Shown here in pieces: positions 22,669 to 32,409 of a stretch of DNA of 33,397 bases. The number at the start of each line of letters is the position of its first letter. Within the stretch, counting starts at the first letter, position 1. Made by a program: the position numbers and the translations under genes. The notes beneath the pieces were generated by a model. It was given only the letters and a program-made list of their open reading frames with translations, made no database searches and was not told the DNA's origin. This stretch comes from Clavulina sp. PMI_390 (taxonomy: Eukaryota > Basidiomycota > Agaricomycetes > Cantharellales > Hydnaceae): NCBI GenBank assembly GCA_015039315.1, contig WIDE01000197.1, forward strand, positions 3,861-37,257, written 5' to 3'.

Positions 22669-23686
22669 ATGAACGCAGGGAGGTTTTCTTCCGTTTTTGT
22701 ATTATGCCTCCTCTGGTTCTGGGAGGCCAATGCCACTGTTGTCCAAGATACCGATCCCACCATTACTTTCGATTCCACTTGGATGCTTGACCCTAATACC
22801 CAAAATTCGGGTGGATTTGGTCATCGCACAAACACCACTGGGGGCGTGGCTTCCTATAAGTTCACTGGTGAGACCTATATCAGCGCTTTGTCGCCCTGAT
22901 GACACCGTCGTTCTGAATTTCTTTATGTCGCAGCCACAGATATCAGTATGTATGCGGTGACCCAGACCAGCGGTGCCAACTTCGCATTTTCTATCGATAA
23001 CAATCAGCCCATCAACTGCACGTGCCACTCCAACAGCAACACTTACGCATTCCAGCAGGTTGTTTGCTCCGTTGGATCTCTTGATGGCTCAGTCTCGCAC
23101 ACCCTCACGATTAAACATACCGACGTACCTGGCCAGTTTGTGAATCTGGACTTCTTTCAGTGAGTACACCTATGCCTTTCGAAAGATGAACATTCAGCTG
23201 ATATGACTACCAAACCCACGTAGAATTAGCAACGTCACTAATACCAATTCGACCAAGCCTCATCCGAAGTCATCGCATATCACTGCTATCGTAGGGGCGG
23301 TGGTTGGAGGGGTCGCTGTCCTCGTCATAGCCGCCACCGTTGCCCTTATAGTTCGCCGACGCAACCGACGAGTTATAGAAGAAGACCCCGCACTCTATGG
23401 CCCCTCCGGTAAACTGTACGCGCCCACACTACATCCTGGTAGCGATGGCACGCAGTCGCTATATCCTCCCAGCCACAGCGGAGCTGTTACTGGAACGCCC
23501 CCGATGTCAAACGCGCCCCCCTCGCATCTGTATGCTGGGTATTCGGGATACTCAGAGCCTCACTTGGCTATCCCTCAAATGAGCGAAGCAAACGCACACT
23601 ATGCGAATATGTATCACCCTGGAGAGGTACCGGTCTTCCCTGTCCATTCAAGAGTCGACCGCAACGACCGCCCTCCAGAGTTATAG
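22669..23686 (+). CDS. Single-pass membrane protein of the CxC-x13-C family, copy 6, short-stalk form (295 aa)
   Basis: Exons 22669-22867, 22934-23159 and 23224-23686 (888 nt). The signal peptide is MNAGRFSSVFVLCLLWFWEA. The ectodomain has VVQDTDPTITFDSTW, SMYAVTQTSGANF and CTC...C, with several NxS/T sites (NTT, NCT, NVT, NST). As in copy 3, the mini-exon is continuous with the membrane exon, so the stalk is only about 18 residues. The helix is at about 161-185 (AIVGAVVGGVAVLVIAA), then RRRNRR. The tail keeps DPALYGPSGKLYAP, DGTQSLYP, GYSGYSEPH and a C-terminal FPVHSRVDRND. Exons 1 and 2 are close to copy 3 while the tail is like copies 5 and 8, which suggests exchange between paralogs. Confidence 0.87.
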
Positions 23687-24364
23687 TGTGCGCAAAATTT
23701 GGGGAGGCTCAGGTATTAACATGAGTGCTAGGGTTAGGGGCCTAAGCAGTGCATTCTTGCCTGCGAATGGAAGTGCGATTCACGATGTCGGTTGTAGCAG
23801 TACAGGGTTCGTTCGATTGTTCAATGTGTCATTACCATTTACTTTCTCTTCAAGTTACTGGCCTGAGTCTGGGCGAGTGTGGATCATAGCCGATCTCATC
23901 AATCAGCAGTTCCCAGCTCGCCGAATTGCGCCTAAAAGAGAGCATAACTGTTTTGGAGGGGATACCTTCGCGTTACGAAACGCAGCTTCTTGGGTTTGAC
24001 GATGGGATTTTTTTTTCTTCTCGAAAAACAGGCTTCTTTCTTCCAGGTGAGAGTATATTGAGATGGATTCAGTTCCAGAGGCGTGATGAACACGTCAACA
24101 TACCACCCAGCCCCAGTCCCGATCGCGCACTTCGGCTTGGCTGTAGGGAATCTGCACTCATCATATTCAGCTTCTGTCGGCTCCTGGTAGGAGTTTCCAT
24201 GTTTCGATCACGCTTGCTTTATCGGCGGATTTTGACGCATGCAACCTACTGAGATCATGCTGCAGCTCCACGCTCTTTTGAAGAGAGCAACTTTGGTCAC
24301 GCTCCTTGCGAATCTTTGATATTGCCTATTCATCTGACTCCAGAGCTGATCTGTTCGGCGCGTG
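23687..24364. other. Intergenic; nothing supported
   Basis: Overlapping open frames (23601-23999, 23926-24252) have no recognisable content and overlap the 3' end of copy 6. No repeats or RNA genes are seen. Confidence 0.35.
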
Positions 24365-24370
24365 GAAAAG

Positions 24371-24400
24371 AGACGCCAGGCGTGTGCCAAGCTAGCGTCT
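24371..24400 (+). promoter_or_regulatory. Conserved dyad AGACGCC...GCGTCT upstream of copy 7
   Basis: AGACGCCA at 24371-24378 faces AGCGTCT at 24394-24400 as an inverted pair, about 162 bp before the copy 7 start. The same dyad with different spacing and loop occurs before copy 8. A second shared block (GGGGTG...GAAGCTTG) follows about 100-110 bp later in both. The site could bind a dimeric regulator. Confidence 0.45.
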
Positions 24401-24561
24401 AACCAATTCAGCACTCCTTATCACTTATTCAAACGTCCCTGAGCTATCCATCTCTTTCCCTCTTGTTCACTATCAAGCCGACCCCTCGTCGGCCACATCT
24501 TGGGCAAGGGGTGTCGAAGCTTGCATCGCTTGCAACAACTCTGATCTCGACGCGCCTTATC

Positions 24562-25665
24562 ATGAGCGTCTGGCCTCTTTGGCGGGCAACTTCACTGTTG
24601 CTTCTACTGTGTGCAATCTATCCTCTACCAACGCAAAGTATCATCGTTCAGGATACAGATACTGGGATCAACTTCGATTCCACGTGGTCTCTTGATGGCA
24701 ACCCTAGTAACTCAGGCGGGTTTGCTCATCGCACCAATATCACAGGAGGAACAGCGTCGTACTCATTTTACGGTGAGGTGTTTGTACCCTGAGAAGCTCT
24801 TTGACGACGACTTACGCTTTGTTTTGGTTTTGGACTAGGTTCCGATATTAGCATGTACGGAGTAACTCATCTTAGCGGCGCAAACTTCATCTTCACCGTT
24901 GATGGGACAAACACAAAAAACTGTACTTGCCATGTTGGCGTCGACGTATGGTCATTCTGGCAGCTCGTCTGTGAGATCGGCAACCTTGACCCTTCGGCGG
25001 CGCACAATCTCGTCGTAAAGCACAATGATGTTGATGGACAATGGGTGAATTTGGACTATCTCCAGTGAGTATTATACTGTTATTTTATCACGAGTATATC
25101 GCTCACAATTTTCGGGGCCGTTGCTTCATGCAGAATAATCAACTTTACCAGCACAACGACGTGAGCCATCTAATACATGCAGTCATGCATATCTCCGAGT
25201 GTCTCACATCAGATTCCATTTCCTAGCTCCCAAACGTTATCATCGTCCACCTCTACATCCACACCATCCACACCTAAGTCTTCTCATCCATCGCATGTTG
25301 CTGCGATTGCCGGTGGAGTCGGAGGGGGTGTGGGTGGCCTCATCATCGTAGGGATATTATTACTTCTCATGCGATCGAGGAAGGAGAGTTCAAGGCATAC
25401 AATAGCTTCTGCGACAGAAACAACTGCTAGACCAAGCCAAGCTCAATCCTCAGTGGAGAAACAATCCGCAGAAGCGGGATACGGCTCGATATTCCCCTCA
25501 CCGCAGCATACGGCAGGTTCACCGTTCCACGCATACGGGAATGGTTACTCAGGCGTTCCTGAACTGGATGGCCAGGGTACTCGCCCTGGGGCATTTCCTG
25601 ATACTGGATTCACCACGCCCGGGTACTCGAGGGTCGATCGTAACCATCAAATACCAGAAATATGA
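24562..25665 (+). CDS. Single-pass membrane protein of the CxC-x13-C family, copy 7 (300 aa)
   Basis: Exons 24562-24772, 24839-25064, 25134-25160 (27-nt mini-exon) and 25227-25665. The last acceptor (TTCCTAG before CTCCCAAACG) was chosen because the nearer CAG breaks the frame. The signal peptide contains SLLLLLCAIYPLPTQS. The ectodomain has IIVQDTDTGINFDSTW, GGTASYSFYG, SMYGVTHLSGANF and CTC...C. The stalk is short, about 30 residues. The helix is at about 179-203 (AAIAGGVGGGVGGLIIVGI). The tail is the most diverged in the array: LYGP and GYSGYSEP are reduced to a GNGYSGVPEL remnant, but the C-terminal GYSRVDRN...PEI is kept. Closest paralog is copy 8. Confidence 0.86.
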
Positions 25666-26012
25666 CGGGGATTGTAGATAAGACCAGGCGTTTATGGGCC
25701 CAGCACCAGTACTGCTGGGAATTCCAGTTTGACGAAGTTGTTCTGTTGTCCTCCTGGTTATTTGTTCGGAACAACGTTTTTTCAATGGAAAATTAAACTT
25801 TATGGCAGTGTGAATGTATGAATGTAGACGAAAATAAGCCTCGGGCATTGTCAAACCAGTCCGGATATGCTGCAATGCGCAACCCAGTCCCATACAGTCC
25901 CTGGATTCTCACCCCATATGACGTAATAAGTACCATCAATTCACGAATTATCGACGTTGAATTAGTGCCGTGATTTGCCACGGGACTCAATTCTCGATGG
26001 TCATACATAACA
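25666..26012. other. Intergenic; nothing seen
   Basis: Open frames on the minus strand (25549-25893 and 25793-26008) have no recognisable content and overlap the end of copy 7. Confidence 0.35.
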
Positions 26013-26080
26013 CGTCATGCCCTCGGTCCTCCGCGCCCCGTGGTCAATTGATTGACGCGATGCAACCCTCATAAGCCTGC
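26013..26080 (+). promoter_or_regulatory. Conserved SDR promoter module upstream of SDR copy 2
   Basis: CGTCATGCCCTCGGTCC...CGCGCCCCG (26013-26040) is followed by GTCAATTGATT (26043-26053), matching the blocks before SDR copies 1 and 3. The TATA-like part is degenerate here (CATAAGCC near 26070, about 60 bp before the ATG). Confidence 0.55.
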
Positions 26081-26130
26081 TATCAACTGCAGCTGCACTC
26101 CCTCTACTAACCAATCCCTCTTCGCCCACC

Positions 26131-27595
26131 ATGATCTTCAACTCATCGTACCGCGGCTCCCACTTCTTGGCCCAAATGTACATGCTCTTTGGACCTCTCC
26201 TACCTTCCCTGCGTGTCCCATATGAGAACCTCTCTGAACGCGTGGCGATTATCACCGGAGCGAACACGGGGATTGGACTGGAGACCGCGAAGCACCTGGC
26301 GGCTATGGGTGCCACCGTAGTACTGGCGTGCCGAAACGTGGAAAAAGCTGAAGCTGCACGCAAGGAGATCATGGAGTTTGCAATCGAGAAAGCGAAGAAG
26401 AGCGGCGGCGCAGCAGCCGCCGTAGTTGAGCCAAATGTGCGCGTGGAACAGCTAGATCTCAGTGACGCAGCTAGCGTCAAATCATTCGTTCAGCGCTGGG
26501 AGGAGCAGAGTGGCAGGAAAGCGATCGATATTCTTGTCAAGTGAGTAGAAATCTTGGTGTGGCGTGTTGTATAGTGGCCCTGTCTCCACCATCCGCATCC
26601 TCGAACCCAGTTTGTTCTCTTCCCATCCGCTTTCTAACTCGTTTCTTCGACCCCAGTAACGCGGGCACTGGGCTCAGAACGTTTGAGTACGCTCCCAACA
26701 CCTCGCAGCCCTATGAACGGGGATACTATCTGAACGTGCTGGGACCAATCCAACTCACCCTCTCGCTCCTTCCCTACTTCGCTGTGAACGCGCGCGTCGT
26801 GAACGTGTCGTCGGGAGCTAACTACTCGGTGCCAGAACGCTCTTGGATGGACCCTACCGACCTTGCATGGAACAGCCGTATCGAGAAGCCCACAGACCAG
26901 GGCGGTTGGGGCCTCTCAGTCGGCAACGACATCCCTGTTCCTAACGGCATGCAATTGTACTTCAGGGTCAAGTTCATGCAGGTTGTCTTTACGTACGTTG
27001 GAGGCAACTTCATTCCTTGGTCGCTAGTGCCGATGCATTCTGGTGCTTACTATCCATGACATCCACAGGAAGGAGCTTCAAAAGTACGTGGATGCGCACC
27101 CGCAACTGAAGGAAAAGAATATCGGTGTGTATGTCTGCAACCCTGGTACGTAATACAATGATGCGCACTCCGAAATCCTATCTAACTCTAGGGAATCATC
27201 TGGTATAGGGATCTCATGGACTGGGCTATACACAAGCTCTCACGGAGGCTTCAGCGGGGAACTCACTGGTGGTGAGAAGACGATGTTACGAGTCGTAAAG
27301 GCTGTTTCGAGTGAGCCAGCCGACTTCTTTTCATTTATGACGAGAAGATGACTGATACCAACATTATCCTTGTCGATTTTATGTTGCAGTCCCCGTGGAG
27401 CAATGCGCGGCGACGCAAACTTGGCTTGCTACATCGACGGATCCTCTTCTACTCTCTCCTGCCGGCCGCGGGGCCTTCTACGATCGTCAAAGTAAACTTT
27501 ACCCAAACGTCCTCACATCAGATGATGTTTTGACGACGTCAATGTGGGATGCATGGGTGCAGCAGGCGAAGAATGAAGGTGTTACGGTGCTTTGA
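26131..27595 (+). CDS. Short-chain dehydrogenase/reductase, copy 2 (376 aa)
   Basis: SDR-superfamily oxidoreductase. Exons 26131-26540, 26657-26992, 27069-27145, 27209-27310 and 27390-27595 give 1131 nt without interruption, and exons 2-5 have the same lengths as in the other two copies. TGANTGIG is at residues 42-49, ACRNVEK at about 66-72, NNAG at 137-140 across the splice junction, Asn163 within YLNVLG, Ser188/189 in VNVSS, and Tyr238 with Lys242 in YFRVK. All four catalytic positions of the N-S-Y-K tetrad can therefore be placed. Residues 12-26 are hydrophobic and may be a membrane anchor. It lies between membrane-protein copies 7 and 8. The substrate cannot be told from sequence. Confidence 0.91.
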
Positions 27596-27940
27596 TTAGG
27601 GCTGGGGTGTTGGCAGTGTTGTGCCTGAACAATCAATGTATCTCGTATTATTCACAGCAATCAAAGCCAGAAACGAAATTCGCATTGGTTCAGCAAGGTT
27701 TTCCTCGAAGACCTCAGGAACGACTGCTGAGGGTTTCTGGGCCGAAACGCAAGAACATGGTCCCAATTGATTCCGGCTCCAAGTTCCGAGTTCCGATGCA
27801 GTTCCGAACCTCCGTCGAGGCTCATCCCCACACCGTGAGCCTCTTGATGCTAAACTATATAAATAGTAGCAGGTATATTCAATCAAATATTAGGAGGAAT
27901 ATTTGACATTGACCGAATCCTGAAGAGTCATTTGCTGCAC
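27596..27940. other. Intergenic between tandem SDR genes
   Basis: The 3' flank of SDR copy 2 and the distal promoter of copy 3. Open frames in both directions have no recognisable content. Confidence 0.35.
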
Positions 27941-28012
27941 GTCATGTCTCGGTCCCTCGCGCCCCGGATTCGTCAATTGATTCAGTGACTAGATAAAAGC
28001 CCTTTGACGCAC
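27941..28012 (+). promoter_or_regulatory. Conserved SDR promoter module upstream of SDR copy 3
   Basis: GTCATGTCTCGGTCC...CGCGCCCCG (27941-27966), GTCAATTGATT (27972-27982) and ATAAAAGCCCTTTGACGCAC (27993-28012). The ATAAAAG box is 48 bp before the ATG, the same distance as in SDR copy 1 on the other strand. Confidence 0.6.
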
Positions 28013-28046
28013 CCCTCCCTCACACCCCAGGCTCTTAAAGCTCACT

Positions 28047-29474
28047 ATGATCCTTGACTCCTCCTATGCTGGATCTCGTATCCTGGCTCAACTCTACGCG
28101 CTTCTCGGACCACTGCTCCCCTCGTTGACTGTACCATATGTGGACCTCTCTGGGCGCATGGCCATTGTCACAGGCTCAAATACTGGGATTGGTCTCGAAA
28201 CGGCCAAGCACCTTGCGGCCATGGGAGCCAGCGTGGTCCTTGCATGCCGGAATCTAGAGAAGGCTGAGGCAGCACGCCTGGTGATTTTGGCAGCCGTCCG
28301 CGAGAGAGCCAAGACGCATGGCGACGCACAAGAGGGAGGATCAGAGGCGGATGTGCGCGTGGAACAGTTGGATCTCGGCGATGCAGCTAGCGTGAGGGCT
28401 TTCATTCAGCGCTGGCAGAAGCAGAGTGGTAGCAAGACGATAGATATTCTAGTCAAGTTGGTTCATTCATAATTTATTCCTTCAAAGAAATCGCCACTGC
28501 TAACTTTGATCTATGTCTTTATTCTTAGCAACGCAGGTACAGGTCTTAAAGCGTATGAATATGCCCCAAATGCCTCACAAAACTACGAGCGGGGGTACTA
28601 CATCAATGTCCTAGGGCCCATCCAGCTTACCCTTTCCCTACTGCCACACTTCGCCATCAACGCACGTGTTGTAAATGTGGCGTCGGGCGCGAGCTACCAG
28701 ATGCGTGACCGAAACTGGATCGACCCTTCAGACTTGGCATGGAACACTCACATCGAAGGGGCCATAGAACAAGGAGGTTGGGCCATCTCACCAGGTGGTG
28801 ATATTCCTGTCCCTCAAGGCATGCAATTGTACTACAGAGTCAAGTTCATGCAGGTGGTCTTCACGTATGTCTGGGGTGCACTAGAGCTACATCGAGTCGC
28901 TACAAGATAGGTTTCTCTTACGCACTTCTTATTCCCTCTTTAGCAAGGAATTCCAGAAATATCTTGACATGCACCCTGAATTAAAGGTCAAGAACATTGG
29001 CGTCTATGCATGTAATCCTGGTACGTTCTAGAATTGCTTCCGTTCCCAAATTTCAAACCCGAGCTCCGTTTCTTTTTCGTCGTCAATATAGGCATCTCAT
29101 GGACAGGGCTTTACACTAGCTCTGATGGAGGTTTCGGTGGTGAATTGACTGATGGTGAGAAAAGGATGTTACGAATCGTGAAGGCTCTCTCTCGTAAGTT
29201 ATCCGCACCTGTCTTAGCTAACCAATATGAAGCCGCCTGATTCGGTTATGGTCTTCGCCATATTGTAGTCAGCGAAGAGCAATGCGCGGCCACGCAGACA
29301 TGGCTCGCTTCAGCGACGGACCCTCTCTTGATCTCTGCAGCCGGGCGTGGAGCCTTCTACATACGTCAGACCAAACTGTACCCGAATGTCATCTCGTCAG
29401 ACGATGCTCTGACCAAGTCAATGTGGGACGTCTGGGTGGAAGACGTGAAGAGAGAGGGGGTCACAGTTCCGTGA
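28047..29474 (+). CDS. Short-chain dehydrogenase/reductase, copy 3 (376 aa)
   Basis: Exons 28047-28456, 28529-28864, 28944-29020, 29092-29193 and 29269-29474, with lengths 410, 336, 77, 102 and 206, identical to SDR copy 2. The first donor is GTTGGT rather than GTGAGT. The motifs are TGSNTGIG (residues 42-49), ACRNLEK, NNAG at the splice junction, YYINVLG, VVNVAS in place of VNVSS, and YYRVK. The AS replacement leaves a single Ser at the usual catalytic position. The C-terminal GLYTSSDGGFGG and QCAATQTW are kept, and the protein ends in VTVP. It is a tandem duplicate of copy 2 with the promoter module conserved. Confidence 0.91.
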
Positions 29475-29747
29475 ACGATGAGGGATGTCGCACGAGTTCG
29501 GATTGGATGAGTAAATGTACTCAATACTCATCGATTGCAAAAGCGAAGCATTTATATACTTATCAAAGCAGGATATCAAGATACCATTGGTTCATTAAAC
29601 TCTCTTCAATAAGCGCGAGCTTGCGTAGAGCGGTCTATTTAAACTCTCACTCACGTGTGACACTGATGGGGTGAATCTGTGCGTCTTTGAATACCCCCAT
29701 TGAATAACTCGGCTTTTGTGTGCCTGCCTTTTGATCTTGCGAAAAAG

Positions 29748-29777
29748 AGACGCCAAGTCCACAACCTGCTGGCGTCT
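29748..29777 (+). promoter_or_regulatory. Conserved dyad AGACGCC...GGCGTCT upstream of copy 8
   Basis: AGACGCCA at 29748-29755 faces TGGCGTCT at 29770-29777, an 8-bp perfect inverted pair with a 14-bp spacer, about 175 bp before the copy 8 start. It matches the dyad before copy 7, including the preceding GAAAA run. Confidence 0.5.
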
Positions 29778-29952
29778 AGCCGTTTGCTAGCCGCCACGAT
29801 TGAGTGAGCATTATCTTGGTCCTTCTGCCTCCCCATCCTTTCAAACTGACCTACTTTCGAAATCTGGTGAATATCCAGCGAGGGGTGCTGAAGCTTGTAC
29901 ATCTGTCCACTTGACCTTCCCACCAATACCCTAGCTTCGCTACAGCTGAACA

Positions 29953-31089
29953 ATGCCGATCGGCTACTGGGTCTCTTTACTGCCTCTGCTTTGCGTGTTC
30001 TGTACCCTCCGGATATGGAGTCTTATCGTCCAGGATACAGATTCTCCTGGGATCACTTTTGACTCTACCTGGGTTCTTGACCCCAATCCTGCTAATTCCG
30101 GTGGGTTTGCACACCGCACAAATTACACAGGAGGAACCGCATCTCTTGTATTTTACGGTGAGAGGATCCCACTCCGGACAGTAAAATTGTTGCATCAAAA
30201 CTGACTTGCTAGACCTTACCAGGCTCCGATATCAGCATGTATGGTGTCACTCATTCCGATGGGGCACACTTCACCTTTACGGTTGATGGGACTATTACGA
30301 AACAATGCACTTGTCATGTCAACGACGATACATGGACTTTAGAAACACTCCTCTGTGAGATTGGAAATCTCAGTCTCTCAGAACCCCATACTGTGGTAAT
30401 CAAGCACGATGATGTGGATGGGTTATGGGTAACGCTAGACTTACTCCAGTCAGTATTCATACCCTTTAGTTGGGTATACCTTTTACTCACCATCTCTCTA
30501 CCTCTTACTTGCCTTCTTTTGCTACAGGATAATAAATTCTACAGCTACCACAACGTGAGGCAACTGATTTCGTGCTTGTAAGCTTCGACAGCAATCGTAG
30601 TGCTTATCTTTGACCTCGTTTACCAGCTCCACAACCTCGTCTTCGACCTCTTCCTCTGCCTCGTCACCGACCAATTCCAGCTCTTCTCATTCGCGACACA
30701 CCGCCGCCATCGCCGGCGGAGCAGCAGGGGGTCTGGCTGTTCTGATTTTGGTGATCGTCGCTCTTATAGTTGTCCTACGCCGAAGAAGTAAAGAGGACCC
30801 TGCACTTTACGGGCCAACGAGGGGGATCTATGCGACAAGTTTATACCCACCTACCGATGGGACACAGTCGATGCATGCTCCGAGTCCAGCCGTGAATGAG
30901 AATCCTTCACAGCCATTAGGACCGTCCAGCTCAGCTAGATATGGTGGCTATCTAGGTTATTCAGAACCTTATTCCGCTCTTCCAACGATGCATGAGATAG
31001 TGACCCACCCTCAGAATCTGCACGACCCTGGCACGGTACCAGCGTTCCCAGTCTATACAAGGGTTGATCGTGCTCCAGAGTCCCGATGA
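29953..31089 (+). CDS. Single-pass membrane protein of the CxC-x13-C family, copy 8 (306 aa)
   Basis: Exons 29953-30157, 30223-30448, 30528-30554 (27-nt mini-exon) and 30627-31089; 921 nt, phases 1, 2 and 2. The second donor is GTCAGT rather than GTGAGT, so intron 2 may splice less efficiently. The signal peptide contains WVSLLPLLCVFCTLRIWS. The ectodomain has LIVQDTDSPGITFDSTW, GGTASLVFYG, SMYGVTHSDGAHF and CTC...C. The stalk is about 30 residues of Ser/Thr. The helix is at about 178-203 (AAIAGGAAGGLAVLILVIVA), then RRRSK. The tail has DPALYGPTRGIYA, DGTQSMHAP, a GYLGYSEPY variant and the C-terminal FPVYTRVDRAPE. It follows the two SDR genes and pairs with copy 7. Confidence 0.87.
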
Positions 31090-31956
31090 AGCGAAATCTA
31101 TAGGGTAACAAAAGGCCGGTTCTAGCTCATTCCCATAATCAATGGCGGCAGAGTCCACTAGACGCATTCATTGATCCCCAATACGGACGAGTTATAAAAA
31201 TTGTCGTGAGACACGCAGCTTGGGGAGGGCGATGAAAGGACGCATGAATAGGTGGCGTCGGCCTCGATGTTGTCGATCCAGGCAGAGCTCTGCGATGTCC
31301 TATATGAACAATGCAAACGCCCAAGCGGTCGAAGATCAAGCATCCGATTCTAGGATGCATGTATATCTCAAATTGAGATAGTGCAGTGAGAGCTAGGAGG
31401 CACGGAACGCAGAGTATGTCCGCCCTCGGTATGTGGCACCCCTCGTCTCTCATGGGGGTGTAACCTCGATGCATCGTCCCCAGATGAGATATGTGAGCGC
31501 CAAGACGAGGGGCGAACGGCTCCATATTGGCAAAGAAATTGGACGATCCGACAAAACTAGTCCCACTTCATCAGCAAACATCGATCGCCTAGTTTGGCCG
31601 GTTGAGTGAGTCAGGAACCCGTCAACCTGACAACCAATTGAAACCCCCCAAACACTGTTATCCGTTCGTGAGTTGGTGAAGTTGCGTGAGTTGTGAACCC
31701 TCAAACCCACCAAACCTAAGAACTCATGTTCATAGACCTTAAGAGGTCTGGTGTTCACCCGGACTCCACTGACTATTCTTGGCCTTGCGGTCAGCAACAG
31801 CGCTCCAAAAGTCTATGAGATTTCCAAAGTGTATTTACATGCATGATAGGCTAGCATAGTACTAAAGACACTTTTCGACGAAATATTAAATAATGTGGTG
31901 AATCCAAATTCCCAAGACACGCAAGCCGAGTGCGCGCTGCGCTGACGAGCATAGAG
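31090..31956. other. Intergenic; nothing supported
   Basis: Minus-strand open frames (31139-31525, 31450-31797) show no domain. Two copies of CGTGAGTTG (31667-31675 and 31685-31693) lie in a G/T-rich stretch, too short to call a repeat family. Confidence 0.35.
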
Positions 31957-32409
31957 ATGAGCGAATCGGACAAGAAGGTGCATAGGCAATACAGACACAT
32001 TATCGTGAAGGTCACATGGTCGTCCATATCTAGGCTAGTAATGTTACTGAATGAGATAGGATGGATGCCGGCGTGGGTTGTCTGGGCGGACGGCTATTGC
32101 AATTGGTGGATATTCGAGGGAATATCTGGCTCCGACTGTTTGCGCGAAGACAACACCTGTAAACATGTTGATGCATCTGCTTTCCTTGACTCGTCTGTGT
32201 CCGTCTTCATGTCTAGCATCAAATCTACGCTCTGGCGCAGCGCGTCATACTTTTATCAGCTCATTTTTCGCAAACAAATGAAATTCAAGGTCTATGTCGC
32301 AAATCACGATTCCAGGTCTGAACTCCACCTACCCATCGGCTTGGCGCTCACTTTTTTCATAGCGCCTGCCGTTTCCGGTATCACGGCATTCGCCTCAGCT
32401 CAAGCTTAA
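31957..32409 (+). CDS. Hypothetical protein, single exon (150 aa), weak
   Basis: An uninterrupted frame from ATG at 31957 to TAA at 32409, not recognised. It is rich in Trp, Tyr and Ser, and has a hydrophobic C-terminal segment (LALTFFIAPAVSGITAFASA) that could be a membrane helix. There is no intron, unlike the other genes here. It may be a chance ORF or the last exon of a gene whose earlier exons I cannot see. Confidence 0.25.
   Translation: MSESDKKVHRQYRHIIVKVTWSSISRLVMLLNEIGWMPAWVVWADGYCNWWIFEGISGSDCLREDNTCKHVDASAFLDSSVSVFMSSIKSTLWRSASYFYQLIFRKQMKFKVYVANHDSRSELHLPIGLALTFFIAPAVSGITAFASAQA

Noticed and set aside
31621..31700. Two CGTGAGTTG direct repeats in a G/T-rich stretch, considered as element subterminal repeats
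   Set aside because: Only two short copies and no inverted termini.
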